Source: Bacillus xiapuensis
GTDB lineage: Bacteria; Bacillota; Bacilli; Bacillales; Domibacillaceae
DNA length: 64,000 nucleotides
NCBI RefSeq assembly: GCF_002797355.1
Contig: NZ_KZ454939.1
Location: 901,828 to 965,827 of the forward strand
Reading direction: 5' to 3'
The translations under genes and the position numbers were made by a program. The notes beneath the pieces were generated by a model. It was not told where the DNA came from. It saw only the letters and a program-made list of their open reading frames with translations, and ran no database searches. Each line of letters starts with the position of its first letter. The first letter of the stretch is position 1. Positions 17,295 through 26,254 of the stretch are shown one piece after another.

Positions 17295-18398
17295 ATGAGT
17301 GCACCATCTGCAGCTAAGCTGCAAAGAAATCAGCTTATAGCTGATCGAAAGAAGAAATGGTTTCCTTTCTTAGTCAGCATCTTGGTCATCCTGCTTATGG
17401 TATCGGTTACGGCCGCAGTCACAAAGGGGCCGGTCGCGATGTCAGCGGTCAGGGCATGGAAGATCATTCTTTTCCAAGTGCCTTGGATTGGGCAATGGGT
17501 CGAGCCGGATTGGACGCAGGCGCAAGCCCATATTATTTGGAATATTCGATTGCCGAGAGTTCTTCTTGGCGCTGTGGTAGGCGCGGGTCTTTCAGCGGCT
17601 GGTGTGGTTATCCAGGCCCTCGTGCGAAATCCTTTGGCTGATCCATACATACTCGGTGTGTCATCTGGTGCTTCTGTCGCCGCTGCGCTCGTTCTATTAT
17701 TTGGCGCTTTCTCATTTTTGGGACCGTATTCATTATCCATCGGGGCTTTTTTCGGAGCGGCTTGTTCAATGGTGCTCGTCTATATGCTGGCCAAAATCGG
17801 AGGCAAAATCCTGACTTCTAGGCTGCTGCTAGCCGGCATCGCGGTCTCGCTGACGATGTCGGCCGCAACTAATTTTATCGTGACGATGGCTCCGAGAGAT
17901 GCAGAAATCCGTGAAGCAATGTTTTGGATGATGGGCAGTCTAGCGGGAGCCAAATGGGAGTATGTAGGAGCCCCGGCCACTTTTATTCTCCTATGCTCGC
18001 TTTTTCTGCTTCTTTATTCCGAAACATTGAATGCTTTATTAATGGGGGAAGAAGCGGCTAATACGCTTGGGGTAAATACGGAATTGTTCCGAAAAGTGCT
18101 CATCATCATTTTGTCGTTAATGACAGGAGCTGTGGTGGCTGTAAGCGGCTCGATCGGATTCATCGGCCTAATGATCCCCCATATAGCCCGCTTTTTGACC
18201 GGTTCTGATCATAAGCGTGTCCTTCCTGTCAGTCTTCTTCTTGGCATGCTGATGGTGATATGGTCGGACACTATTGCGCGAACTCTGTTTGCTCCTCAAG
18301 AGCTGCCAATTGGCGTCGTCACGGCTTTATGCGGGGGGCCATTCTTTATCTGGCTGCTGCGCCGGAGCTCGTATGCGTTTGGAGGTGTCCGTTCTTGA
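17295..18398 (+). CDS. btuC: Vitamin B12 ABC transporter permease
   Basis: 367 residues from an ATG at 17295 after AGGTGTTGGA; earlier in-frame ATGs fall in the attenuator. The FecCD/BtuC family signature is clear: IRLPRVLLGAVVGAGLSAAG, QALVRNPLADPYILGVSSGAS, and SGSIGFIGLMIPHIARFLTG near residue 300 (the loop that contacts the ATPase). About ten membrane segments are expected. It heads the operon btuC-btuD-btuF under a cobalamin riboswitch, so B12 or another corrinoid is the likely cargo. The next gene starts inside its stop codon region (TTGA overlap). Confidence 0.93.
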   Translation: MSAPSAAKLQRNQLIADRKKKWFPFLVSILVILLMVSVTAAVTKGPVAMSAVRAWKIILFQVPWIGQWVEPDWTQAQAHIIWNIRLPRVLLGAVVGAGLSAAGVVIQALVRNPLADPYILGVSSGASVAAALVLLFGAFSFLGPYSLSIGAFFGAACSMVLVYMLAKIGGKILTSRLLLAGIAVSLTMSAATNFIVTMAPRDAEIREAMFWMMGSLAGAKWEYVGAPATFILLCSLFLLLYSETLNALLMGEEAANTLGVNTELFRKVLIIILSLMTGAVVAVSGSIGFIGLMIPHIARFLTGSDHKRVLPVSLLLGMLMVIWSDTIARTLFAPQELPIGVVTALCGGPFFIWLLRRSSYAFGGVRS

Positions 18399-19162
18399 AG
18401 CTTTCTGTAAAAGAAATAACCTGCTCGGCATCCGGTAGGAATATTATAGAGGATGTTACATTAACGGTTGATAAAGGGCAATTCGTTGGGGTGGTCGGGC
18501 CGAATGGCAGCGGGAAATCTACGCTGCTTAAGTGTTCATCCCGTCTGCTGAAACCAAAAAACGGAGCGGTGTGGCTGAATGAAAAGCCGCTTTATGAAAT
18601 GACAGTGAAACAGACAGCCAAGCAGCTCTCTCTTGTTCAGCAAGAAAACGCCCTTTCATTTGAATTTTCTGTAGAAGAAATGGTCGGAATGGGCAGGTAT
18701 CCGCATAAAAAGCATTTTCAATCAGAAACGGCAGAAGACAGGCAAATTATTAAGGAAGCTTTAAAGCGGACGGGACTGAGCGGTTATGAAGAAAGAAGCT
18801 ACTTTCATTTATCCGGAGGAGAGAAGCAAAGGGTGCTGATTGCTAGAGCGCTGGCTCAACAAGCGGAATTGATCCTATTAGATGAGCCCACCAATCACTT
18901 GGATATTCACCATCAGCTTCAGCTTCTCCAGCTTGTAAAGAAACTGAAGCTGACGGCGTTAGCGGCTTTGCATGATTTAAATTTAGCTGCGTATTTTTGC
19001 GATTATTTATATGTGATGAAAGGGGGGAGAATAGCGGCTGAAGGATTTCCAGAAAAAGTATTAACCGCTGATTTATTGAACGAGGTTTTCGCTGTAGAAG
19101 CGGAGGTGGTGCTCCATCCGCGAACGAAAAAACCGCATATTACTTTTATTTCCCCTATGTAA
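18395..19162 (+). CDS. btuD: Vitamin B12 ABC transporter ATPase, TTG start
   Basis: 255 residues starting at TTG 18395, 8 nt after GGAGGT (18381-18386); the longer frame open from 18260 is inside btuC. Walker A is GPNGSGKST, the signature is LSGGEKQRVLIARAL, Walker B is LILLDEPTNHLD, and the switch His is in AALHDLNLA. It belongs to the FepC/BtuD group of Fe3+-chelate and cobalamin importers. It energises uptake through the BtuC dimer. The start overlaps the btuC stop by 4 nt, giving translational coupling. B12 as substrate follows from the riboswitch. Confidence 0.93.
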   Translation: MKLSVKEITCSASGRNIIEDVTLTVDKGQFVGVVGPNGSGKSTLLKCSSRLLKPKNGAVWLNEKPLYEMTVKQTAKQLSLVQQENALSFEFSVEEMVGMGRYPHKKHFQSETAEDRQIIKEALKRTGLSGYEERSYFHLSGGEKQRVLIARALAQQAELILLDEPTNHLDIHHQLQLLQLVKKLKLTALAALHDLNLAAYFCDYLYVMKGGRIAAEGFPEKVLTADLLNEVFAVEAEVVLHPRTKKPHITFISPM

Positions 19163-19172
19163 GGAGCTTTCT

Positions 19173-20150
19173 ATGATGAAGAAAATGAGTTTATTGACAA
19201 TCCCTGCAATCGTGATCATGGCTGTCTTTTGGCTGCTTTTGGAGCCAGAAGAAGAGAAGAGAGAAACAAAAGGTAAGCAACCAGCGGATCAAATCCAAAT
19301 TGAGAATATGGGAAACACGCTTACTATAGACAAACCTCCTAAAAGAGCGGTAGCGCTGAATCAGCATGCGGCAGAAATTATGCTTGCTTTAGGACTGGAA
19401 GAGGCGATGGTGGGAACGGCATATTTGGATGATCACATTTTGCCTGAATTTAAACAAGCATACGATCAAATCCCGGTTCTATCCAAGCAATATCCTTCTA
19501 AAGAAATCTTTTTTGCAGCAGAACCGGATTTCGCTTACGCCGGCTGGAAGACGGCATTTACAGAAAAGTCCCTCGGTACTGTCGGTGAGTTGAAGGAAGC
19601 GGGGATCCCGGCATATATTCAGGAGTCTTCTAATAAGCCGGCTCCTGTGCTGGAGGATGTCTATCGGGACATCCGTAATATCGGCCGCATCTTTGCTGTA
19701 GAAAAGCGGGCGGAAAAGGTCATTGCCCAAATGAAACGGGAAATAGGAGAAATCCGAAAGAAAATCGGGGAAGCGGACGAGCCGCAGAGTGTTTTTGTTT
19801 ATGACAGCGGTCAAGCTCAACCGACAACAGCGGCTAATAATTATTTAACCCATCTGATTGACATAGCAGGAGGGCAAAACATCTTTTCAGATATAAACAA
19901 GGGATGGGCAACAGTCAATTGGGAAAGCGTCATTGACCGGAAGCCGGATGTCATCATCATTATGGATTATGGTGATCAAACGGTTGCTGAAAAGAAAAAG
20001 TACCTGCTATCGAAGAAAGAGCTGGCAGATGTCCCTGCAGTGAAGAATAAACGGTGGATGGTCCTGCCGCTTTCGGCTGGTGCGGAAGGAATTCGCGCGC
20101 CGCTTGCCCTGAGAGCTATTGCTGAAGGACTCCATCCTGATAAATTTTAG
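19173..20150 (+). CDS. btuF: Corrinoid-binding protein of the B12 transporter, membrane anchored
   Basis: 325 residues, periplasmic-binding fold of the FecB/BtuF type: PPKRAVALNQHAAEIMLALG, EPDFAYAGWK, IFSDINKGWATVNWESVIDRKPDVIIIMDYGD and WMVLPLSAGAEGIRAPLALRA. The N-terminus (about 6-24) is hydrophobic but has no lipobox cysteine, unlike most Gram-positive binding proteins, so it is probably held by an uncleaved helix. The gene follows btuD by 10 nt and has its own ribosome site (AAGGAGC). The substrate is assigned from the riboswitch and neighbours. Confidence 0.88.
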   Translation: MMKKMSLLTIPAIVIMAVFWLLLEPEEEKRETKGKQPADQIQIENMGNTLTIDKPPKRAVALNQHAAEIMLALGLEEAMVGTAYLDDHILPEFKQAYDQIPVLSKQYPSKEIFFAAEPDFAYAGWKTAFTEKSLGTVGELKEAGIPAYIQESSNKPAPVLEDVYRDIRNIGRIFAVEKRAEKVIAQMKREIGEIRKKIGEADEPQSVFVYDSGQAQPTTAANNYLTHLIDIAGGQNIFSDINKGWATVNWESVIDRKPDVIIIMDYGDQTVAEKKKYLLSKKELADVPAVKNKRWMVLPLSAGAEGIRAPLALRAIAEGLHPDKF

Positions 20151-20246
20151 AATAAAACCACTTTTTTTCAGCGGCTGCCGCCTAATGTCAGCATAGAGAA
20201 GCAGCATGTCTAACGCCGGAACGGTAGGAGGTTCTTCGCTATAAAG

Positions 20247-20618
20247 CTATTGCCAGCGCAGCACTATGATAAGATGACAGCAGCCGGCTGTCCCATCCGC
20301 CGGACTCAGCTCGATGTGCAGGGAGTCGGGAGTATAAGTAATGGCTGTTTTGGAAGTAATGCCAGCTGATTTAATCAGCCTCTCTACTTCTTTCTGTTTC
20401 GATTGCTGGGCAGCCGTCATCACTTGATAAGCGAAGGCAGAAGAGTCTGCCAGCTTATTTAATAGCAAGCTTGTTTCCGCCACGAGTTTTTTCATGGATC
20501 GGACTGACAGCTTCAATTGAGCTGTATTGATTGGAGGAAATGGTCTTTGACTGTAAACAGGGTTGGGCAGAATTGGAGGGGCTGGCAAGGATGTGGCAGG
20601 CTGATAAAAGTAGTACAC
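20247..20618 (-). CDS. Uncharacterised Bacillales protein, proline-rich start
   Basis: 123 residues from GTG 20618, 7 nt after AAGGAGTG. The first 30 residues are rich in Pro and Tyr (MYYFYQPATSLPAPPILPNP), followed by a helical region SLLLNKLADSSAFAYQVM and QKEVERLIKSAGI, then a strand-rich end finishing CCHLIIVLRWQ. I believe similar short proteins are common in spore-forming Bacilli, but no function is known to me. It is convergent with btuF and transcribed alone. A TATTAT-type -10 lies about 35 nt upstream. Confidence 0.7.
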   Translation of the reverse strand: MYYFYQPATSLPAPPILPNPVYSQRPFPPINTAQLKLSVRSMKKLVAETSLLLNKLADSSAFAYQVMTAAQQSKQKEVERLIKSAGITSKTAITYTPDSLHIELSPADGTAGCCHLIIVLRWQ

Positions 20619-20765
20619 AACGATTCACTCCTTGTGGGCATTCATTTGGTATAATATACGTTTTCTTTTTGAATAAGTGAATGTGTTCAGAACCAAAAGC
20701 CAAAATGATTGAACGCACTTCTGCATTATGTTAAAACTAAGGAAAATTCAAAATGGAATCATTAT

Positions 20766-20860
20766 CACCGCTAGGGGTGCTTTTTTTAAAAAGCTGAGAG
20801 AGGCCTGCTGCCTCAACCCTTACAACCTGAACTAGATAATGCTAGCGGAGGGAAGAGGTG
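20766..20860 (+). ncRNA. TPP riboswitch 1 (upstream of tenA)
   Basis: The THI-box order is complete: CCGCTAGGGGTGC, GCTGAGAGAGG, ACCCTTACAACCTGAA, CTAGATAATGCTAGCGG and GGGAAG. The outer stem CCGCTAG/CTAGCGG is perfect. A terminator follows at 20917-20952. The first gene downstream is tenA, nearly 300 nt away. Confidence 0.95.
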
Positions 20861-20916
20861 CTGATATCTGAGCGTTTGTCAAACTTGCTTTGACCTAAGC
20901 GCCATAAGGTAGGTAC

Positions 20917-20952
20917 AGCTGCTTCTTTCAAAAGAGGCAGCTTATTTTTTTT
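20917..20952 (+). terminator. Attenuator of TPP riboswitch 1
   Basis: AGCTGCTTCTTT is inverted as AAAGAGGCAGCT with one G-T pair and followed by TATTTTTTTT. It fits TPP-dependent transcription termination. Confidence 0.85.
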
Positions 20953-21151
20953 AGCGTCCATTCAAGTTGTTGCAAGACGTTCCCTTCATGAATGGAGCGG
21001 GGAATCAAAACTTTAAGCGGGGGGCGGATTAATGGCATGCAGAAAAAATGGTGCGATGAGCCCTGAAAGGGGGATGAAAAGTACTTGCTGCGAAGGAATA
21101 TCGCTTTTCCGATGAGTGTAACCGAATTTAAAAAATAAGGAGCTGACAGCT
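20953..21151. other. Leader between TPP attenuator and tenA, nothing recognised
   Basis: About 200 nt with no frame of useful length. A transporter or thi gene that often sits in this position in other Bacilli is absent. AAGGAGCTGACAGCT just before 21152 provides the tenA ribosome site. Confidence 0.4.
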
Positions 21152-21823
21152 ATGAAATTCAGTGAAAGATTGCATAAGACATTAAAGCCGGTTTGGAGGC
21201 AAAACCACAGCCATCCATTTGTGCAAGAAATGGGGGATGGAACGCTTGACCCGAGGAAATTTCGCTTTTATATGATACAGGATTATTTGTATTTAATTGA
21301 GTATTCTAAAGTGTTCGCTTTAGGGGCTGTCAAAGCAAATGATGTAGAAACAATGGGGAAATTCGCAGCGCTGCTGGACTCGACATTAAATATGGAGATG
21401 TCGCTTCATCGCCAATATGCCGCCCGCTTTGGCATATCAGCACAGGAATTGGAGCAGGCGAAGCCATCGCCGACGACGCTCGCTTACACCCATTATATGC
21501 TGCATGTTAGTCAAAATGGGGGATTGCCTGAAGTGCTTGCTGCCTTGCTGCCATGCGCTTGGAGCTATTGGGAAATCGGCAAAGAGCTGAGTGAAATTCC
21601 GGGAGCGAGCAATCATGAGCTTTACGGAGAATGGATTCAAATGTACAGCTCAGAAGAATTCGGCCAAATGGCTACCTGGTGCATTGAGCTTTTGGATAAA
21701 TATACAGCAGGAAAAGCGGAAGCTGAATTACAGCGGCTAGAGGAGATCTTTTTGAATACGACTCGATTTGAATATCTGTTTTGGGAGATGGCTTATCAGG
21801 AAACGATGTGGCCAAACGATTGA
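21152..21823 (+). CDS. tenA: TenA, aminopyrimidine aminohydrolase (thiaminase II)
   Basis: 223 residues. TenA hydrolyses aminomethyl-HMP from degraded thiamin to HMP for salvage. Motifs include FRFYMIQDYLYLIEYSKVFA (the substrate-binding Asp), LLPCAWSYWEIGKEL with the catalytic Cys near residue 134, and a terminal FEYLFWEMAYQ with the conserved Glu. The length and motifs match the full-length B. subtilis enzyme. It is preceded by a TPP riboswitch, so thiamin pyrophosphate should repress it. Genes further on in the same direction make a salvage-only set with thiM, thiD and thiE. Confidence 0.95.
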   Translation: MKFSERLHKTLKPVWRQNHSHPFVQEMGDGTLDPRKFRFYMIQDYLYLIEYSKVFALGAVKANDVETMGKFAALLDSTLNMEMSLHRQYAARFGISAQELEQAKPSPTTLAYTHYMLHVSQNGGLPEVLAALLPCAWSYWEIGKELSEIPGASNHELYGEWIQMYSSEEFGQMATWCIELLDKYTAGKAEAELQRLEEIFLNTTRFEYLFWEMAYQETMWPND

Positions 21824-21913
21824 AAGTGAGAAGAAAAGCGCTGTTTAACTGGGCATAGCAAGAGGAGAATTTTGCAGAAGCGCTCATTTTAGCATGAGAA
21901 AAGGAGGAGGCAA

Positions 21914-22312
21914 ATGGATATTCACTACACATTTGAAACCGACCGGATGACAAAGTCAGACTTAGAAAAATTATTTTTAGCGCTGGATTGGGAATCGGGG
22001 AAATTTCCCGATAAACTATACGAAGCGATGATTCGCTCCCATTCCGTTGTGACCGCTTGGAAAGGTGAGCAGCTCGTTGGTCTCGCGAACGCGCTCTCGG
22101 ACGGTGCGCTTACAGTTTATTTCCATTATGTATTAACCGATCCTGCCTATCAGGGACGAGGCATCGGCCGTCACATGATGGAATTAATGCTAGAAAAATA
22201 TAAAGACTACTATACGAAAGTCTTAATCTCCTATCCGCAAGCCGTCCGCTTTTATAAACGCCTTGGGTTTCAGCCAGAAAATGAGAGCATGCCAATGTAT
22301 AGATGGAACTAG
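21914..22312 (+). CDS. GNAT family N-acetyltransferase
   Basis: 132 residues with a strong AAAAGGAGGAGG site. The acetyl-CoA loop is DPAYQGRGIGRHMMELML (about 77-94), followed by VLISYPQAVRFYKRLGFQPE, the usual end of GNAT domains. The acceptor substrate is unknown. It sits between tenA and a HemD-like gene and may be read from the TPP-controlled transcript, but nothing links it to thiamin chemically. Confidence 0.88.
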   Translation: MDIHYTFETDRMTKSDLEKLFLALDWESGKFPDKLYEAMIRSHSVVTAWKGEQLVGLANALSDGALTVYFHYVLTDPAYQGRGIGRHMMELMLEKYKDYYTKVLISYPQAVRFYKRLGFQPENESMPMYRWN

Positions 22313-22403
22313 AACCCCGCCCAAAAGAGGGAGCATCCTTTAAGTAATCTTATTGGCTTAATAAGCTTTATGTTATAATGAAATGAAAAAGCGAGGGATG
22401 GAA

Positions 22404-23210
22404 ATGGGGAAAGGGTTAACGGGGAAAAGGATTGCGCTTGCAGGTTCAAGGAAAACGGAAGAAATGTCAGCGCTTGTTGAGAAACAGGGAGGAAGGGCGC
22501 TCGTCCGCCCGCTGCAGGGAACTGTTTTTCTTGCCGAGGAGCAGTTAAAGCCTGAGCTGGCGGAGCTTTTCAATCAGCCTGTGGATTGGTTCATTTTTAC
22601 AACAGGCATGGGAGTGGACACGCTCTTTCAAGTATCCGGCGAGCTGAATAAGCAAGAGGCCTTCCTGACAGTAATCAGGAAAGCGAATATCGCGAGCAGA
22701 GGATATAAAACGCGGGCGGCTCTGAGAAAGCTTGGAGTGGAGCCAGCGCTGACGGATTCAGATGGGACGATGGGCGGATTGATCAAAGAGCTGGAAAAAA
22801 CCGAATGGAGCAGAAAGAAAGTGGCGGTCCAGCTTCATGGGGATCCGGCTCCTCAGCTAATGGAGTATTTAACGGCTAAAGGAGCCGAGGTTCTTCAGTT
22901 GCTCCCTTATCGGCACATTGCTCCCGATCAGGTGGTAGTGTCAGCGCTGTGTGAGGAAATTCTAACCGGGCAAGTCGATGCGGTATGTTTTACAACGGCG
23001 ATTCAAGTGCGCGCGCTCTTTGCTTTTGCGGAGCAAGCCGGATATGCAGGAGCGCTTCAAGCAGCCTTTCGTGAAACAACAGCGGCGGGCGCTGTGGGGA
23101 AAGTGACAGCCGAAGCCTTGAGAGAAGAAGGAGTGGCGCGGATGATCGTTCCTGAAAGAGAACGTATGGGAGCGCTCATCATCGAACTGGCTCGCCATTT
23201 TGCCGAATGA
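22404..23210 (+). CDS. Uroporphyrinogen-III synthase-like protein (HemD family)
   Basis: 268 residues from ATG 22404 after GCGAGGGATGG. An ATG at 22383 is in frame but lies just after a TATAAT (22374-22379) that looks like the promoter -10, so the later start is preferred. The HemD fold is indicated by KRIALAGSRKTEEMSALVEK, VDWFIFTTGMGVDTLF, VAVQLHGDPAPQLMEYLTAKGAEV, FTTAIQVRALF and AAGAVGKVTAEALREEGV. True HemD usually sits in the hemAXCDBL operon; this solitary gene may be a paralogue with another role, as with regulator-fused relatives. Confidence 0.8.
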   Translation: MGKGLTGKRIALAGSRKTEEMSALVEKQGGRALVRPLQGTVFLAEEQLKPELAELFNQPVDWFIFTTGMGVDTLFQVSGELNKQEAFLTVIRKANIASRGYKTRAALRKLGVEPALTDSDGTMGGLIKELEKTEWSRKKVAVQLHGDPAPQLMEYLTAKGAEVLQLLPYRHIAPDQVVVSALCEEILTGQVDAVCFTTAIQVRALFAFAEQAGYAGALQAAFRETTAAGAVGKVTAEALREEGVARMIVPERERMGALIIELARHFAE

Positions 23211-23269
23211 ACCTTCACACTTGCAACAAATGAAACGAAGGAGTACACTTTACGCATAGCAAAATATTG

Positions 23270-23360
23270 GAACGGGGGCTGGCGGATGCCGGCTGAGAGT
23301 GCAGCTAATCCGCTGCTGACCGTATGAACCTGTTGGATAATGCCAGCGCAGGAATTGGAA
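23270..23360 (+). ncRNA. TPP riboswitch 2 (upstream of thiM-thiD-thiE)
   Basis: It contains GGGGGCTGGC, GGCTGAGAGTGC, CTGACCGTATGAACCTG, TTGGATAATGCCAGC and GCAGGAATTGGA in the correct THI-box order. It lies 90 nt before thiM, with a terminator hairpin in between. Confidence 0.95.
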
Positions 23361-23375
23361 CATAATTATTCCATT

Positions 23376-23408
23376 GGAGCATTTGCGCTTGCAGATGCTC
23401 CTTTTTTG
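23376..23408 (+). terminator. Attenuator of TPP riboswitch 2
   Basis: GGAGCAT at 23376-23382 is inverted as ATGCTCC and followed by TTTTTT. The inner bases TTGCGCTTGCAG extend the stem. It ends about 40 nt before the thiM start. Confidence 0.88.
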
Positions 23409-23449
23409 GGTTGGCCTTTATTACTTTTTTTAGCTGAAAGGATGTTATC

Positions 23450-24256
23450 ATGAATACTCATAGAATAGGCAATCTGCTGACAAGGATTCGCAAGCAAAAG
23501 CCGCTGATTCACAATATAACCAATGTAGTCGTAACGAACTTTACCGCTAATGGACTGCTGGCGCTGGGGGCTTCGCCTGTGATGGCTTATGCAAAAGAAG
23601 AAGTGGGAGATATGGCGAGAATTTCCGGCGCCCTTGTATTAAACATCGGCACTCTGACTGAAGAGATAGTGGAAGCGATGATCATCGCTGGAAAAGCAGC
23701 CAACGAAGCGAATGTTCCGGTAATATTGGATCCAGTCGGAGCGGGTGCCACTTCTTATCGAACAAAATCCTCTCAGAGAATTTTAAAGGAAGTAAGAGTA
23801 TCGGCCATTAGAGGAAATGCCGCTGAAATCGCTCATTTGATCGGCCGCCGCTGGGAGATTAAAGGTGTAGACGGAGGGGCAGATCAAGGAGATCGAATAG
23901 CACTTGCGAAAGAAGCGGCCGCCGCGCTGCAAACAGTCATTGTTATGACGGGAGAAAAGGATGTCATTACGGATGGAAACACGACGCATATAGCGGCAAA
24001 TGGCGATGAAATGTTAACGAAAGTGACGGGAGCCGGCTGCTTGCTGACTTCTGTGGTAGGAGCGTTTGCAGCAGTAGAAGAGGATATTCTCAGCGCTTCC
24101 GCCGCCGCCGTCGTGATTTACGGAGTGGCAGCAGAGCGAGCTAAGCTGCTGATAGGAGCCAGCGGACCCGGAAGCTTTCAAGTAGAATTCTTAAACCAAC
24201 TGTCTCGGCTTGAAGCAGCAGACGTTGAAGCTCATGCGGCAACGGAACTAGAGTAA
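23450..24256 (+). CDS. thiM: Hydroxyethylthiazole kinase
   Basis: 268 residues. It phosphorylates the thiazole alcohol in thiamin salvage. The N-terminal signature [29 protein letters not shown] and [12 protein letters not shown] are diagnostic, and [16 protein letters not shown] carries the catalytic Cys near residue 198. It has a strong ribosome site (GAAAGGATG). It is the first gene of thiM-thiD-thiE under a TPP riboswitch; the spacing to thiD is about 22 nt. Confidence 0.96.
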   Translation: MNTHRIGNLLTRIRKQKPLIHNITNVVVTNFTANGLLALGASPVMAYAKEEVGDMARISGALVLNIGTLTEEIVEAMIIAGKAANEANVPVILDPVGAGATSYRTKSSQRILKEVRVSAIRGNAAEIAHLIGRRWEIKGVDGGADQGDRIALAKEAAAALQTVIVMTGEKDVITDGNTTHIAANGDEMLTKVTGAGCLLTSVVGAFAAVEEDILSASAAAVVIYGVAAERAKLLIGASGPGSFQVEFLNQLSRLEAADVEAHAATELE

Positions 24257-24278
24257 ATAGAATGACAGAGAGGAGCAA

Positions 24279-25106
24279 ATGATGATGGTAAAGAAAGCGC
24301 TAACGATTGCAGGTTCGGATAGCGGCGGAGGAGCCGGCATTCAAGCAGATTTAAAGACATTCCAAGAGCTGGGCGTATTTGGCATGTCCGCGATTACAGC
24401 CATAACCGTACAAAATACTCTTGGGGTTCATGGTGTATATCCGCTGCCTGTTGCTGCCGTAAAAGAACAAATTGAAGCAATAGGGGAAGATATGGGAACG
24501 GATGCCTTGAAAACAGGGATGCTTTTCAGCAGTGACATCATTCAAGCGACGGCTGAGCAAATTCAAAAACAGGGGTGGAAAAAAGTGGTGGTAGACCCCG
24601 TTATGATCGCGAAAGGCGGTAAATCTTTGCTTGAGGAAGAAGCAATTCAAGCAATGAAGGAAGCCTTGCTTCCGTTAGCGCATGTTGTCACGCCTAATAT
24701 TCCTGAAGCAGAAGTGCTGGCTGGCTTGGAGATTCGCAGCTTAGAGGATCGCAAAGAAGCGGCAAAGCGTCTGTATCAGGCTGGTGCGCGGTATGTAGTG
24801 ATTAAGGGGGGGCATGCCGACGATGGCGATTCATTGATTGATTTGCTTTTTGATGGGGAGCAGTTTTCTTATTATGAAAGCGCTCGTGTGAAGACGAAGA
24901 ATACACATGGGACAGGCTGTACGTTTGCCGCCGCGATCGCAGCGGAACTGGCCAAAGGGCATTCAGTATCAGAGGCGGTGGAAACAGCTTCTCAATTTGT
25001 ACACGCGGCGATTGAAAGCGAATTGCATATCGGCAATGGGCACGGTCCAACGAATCATTGGGCCTATAAGAATAAAATGAGAGAAAAGGGGCTGCCAAAT
25101 GACTAA
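24279..25106 (+). CDS. thiD: HMP / HMP-phosphate kinase
   Basis: 275 residues. It phosphorylates HMP and HMP-P to HMP-PP. The substrate motif [58 protein letters not shown] and [16 protein letters not shown] (anion hole and catalytic Asp region) are intact. Three consecutive in-frame ATG codons begin the gene after AGAGGAG; the third (24285) gives [10 protein letters not shown] and may be the real start. It overlaps thiE by 8 nt. Confidence 0.95.
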   Translation: MMMVKKALTIAGSDSGGGAGIQADLKTFQELGVFGMSAITAITVQNTLGVHGVYPLPVAAVKEQIEAIGEDMGTDALKTGMLFSSDIIQATAEQIQKQGWKKVVVDPVMIAKGGKSLLEEEAIQAMKEALLPLAHVVTPNIPEAEVLAGLEIRSLEDRKEAAKRLYQAGARYVVIKGGHADDGDSLIDLLFDGEQFSYYESARVKTKNTHGTGCTFAAAIAAELAKGHSVSEAVETASQFVHAAIESELHIGNGHGPTNHWAYKNKMREKGLPND

Positions 25107-25758
25107 AGTGAAAAAAGAAGAGATGAAGAAACTTCTGCAGCTGTATTTTATTATGGGGAGCCCTAATTGTATAATGCCCCCGGAAGAAGTGTTAGCCGCC
25201 GCGATTGAGGGAGGAGCGACTCTTTTTCAATTCCGGGAAAAAGGGGATGGAGCGCTCGCGGGAGCGGATAAAATTCAATTGGCGAAGGAGCTGCAGAGTC
25301 TTTGCATTAAGCGGGGACTTCCCTTTATCGTCAACGATGAAATTGATTTAGCGCTGAAGCTCCAGGCTGATGGTGTTCATATTGGACAGGATGATGAAGC
25401 ATTGGCGGTTGTCCGCAACAAGCTGCCGGACAAAATAATCGGCGTATCCGTTCATACGATGGAAGAAGCGAAGAAAGCGATCGCAGGAGGAGCTGATTAT
25501 TTGGGCATCGGTCCGATATTTGCCACAAGCACGAAAGCGGATGCTAAGCCGGTGCAAGGAACCAAGCTGATAAAAGACCTCCGGCGAGCCGGAGCGGATG
25601 TCCCGATCGTGGGGATCGGAGGCATTCACGGAGGGAACGCTGCCAAAGTTATCGCAGACGGAGCAGATGGTGTATCGGTCATTACAGCGATTAGCCAAGC
25701 CCCTTCCCCGTTAAAGGCAGCGCAAAGCTTAAAAAAGGCTGTGAATCAAAAGCGATAA
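25099..25758 (+). CDS. thiE: Thiamin-phosphate synthase
   Basis: 219 residues. It joins HMP-PP and thiazole phosphate. Motifs include [68 protein letters not shown] and [13 protein letters not shown], covering the pyrophosphate and thiazole-phosphate sites. It begins inside thiD with AAAGGGG as ribosome site and ends the operon; a terminator lies 70 nt downstream. Together with tenA, thiM and thiD it allows thiamin recovery without de novo genes at this locus. Confidence 0.96.
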   Translation: MTKVKKEEMKKLLQLYFIMGSPNCIMPPEEVLAAAIEGGATLFQFREKGDGALAGADKIQLAKELQSLCIKRGLPFIVNDEIDLALKLQADGVHIGQDDEALAVVRNKLPDKIIGVSVHTMEEAKKAIAGGADYLGIGPIFATSTKADAKPVQGTKLIKDLRRAGADVPIVGIGGIHGGNAAKVIADGADGVSVITAISQAPSPLKAAQSLKKAVNQKR

Positions 25759-25827
25759 TGTCAAAAGACCCCTTTCACTGAGATCTGCATTCAAAAATCC
25801 AGATACGAAGATGAAACAGCTATTTAG

Positions 25828-25868
25828 GCGTGAGTCCGGTATGGAACGGGACTCATGCTTTTTTGTTT
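25828..25868 (+). terminator. Terminator of the thiMDE operon
   Basis: GCGTGAGTCC at 25828-25837 is inverted as GGACTCATGC and followed by TTTTTTGTTTT. Confidence 0.85.
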
Positions 25869-26052
25869 TATCCCGCCTGTCAGCGGCCTTTATCTCTCCC
25901 CTCAAGAGAGTAATGTCCAAGCGGGAGACCGCCGACCCTAGCAATGGGGGCTTTTTTGGGCGCATGGAGCTGTCATTATAGGCGGTTGCAGGCAACGTAA
26001 ATGATGATCTCTTCATAGAATAAACTATACGATTATTTTTCAAATAGGGGGG

Positions 26053-26208
26053 ATGAAAATGGCAGAGAAAAAAAACAATAAAAGCAAAAAACGTTCAGGC
26101 TGCGGATGCGGAAAGAGACGGCAAGTTTCCAATTCCGCCCCGTCTACCTCCCAACAGACAAAAAATGTGCAGAAACGGAGAATAGCGAATAAAAAGAAAT
26201 CAATATAA
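26053..26208 (+). CDS. Small basic protein with a CGCG cluster
   Basis: 51 residues from ATG 26053, or 49 from ATG 26059, which is better spaced from AGGGGGG. The sequence is highly basic (KKNNKSKKRSGCGCGKRR, ending KRRIANKKKSI) and has one Cys-Gly-Cys-Gly cluster. A strong terminator starts on its stop codon, which supports a real transcript. It may bind nucleic acid or belong to a spore component; no family is recognised. Confidence 0.55.
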   Translation: MKMAEKKNNKSKKRSGCGCGKRRQVSNSAPSTSQQTKNVQKRRIANKKKSI

Positions 26209-26254
26209 GTGTGCAGGCAAAGCCGAGTGTGATTTTGCCTGCACTCTTTTTTTA
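26208..26254 (+). terminator. Terminator of the small basic gene
   Basis: AGTGTGCAGGCAAA at 26209-26222 is inverted as TTTGCCTGCACT and followed by CTTTTTTT. This is one of the strongest terminators in the window. Confidence 0.88.

Noticed and set aside
23209-23225. Possible further copy of the dispersed repeat (ATGAACCTTCA after the HemD-like stop)
   Set aside because: Only the first 11 bases match; none of the later blocks are present.
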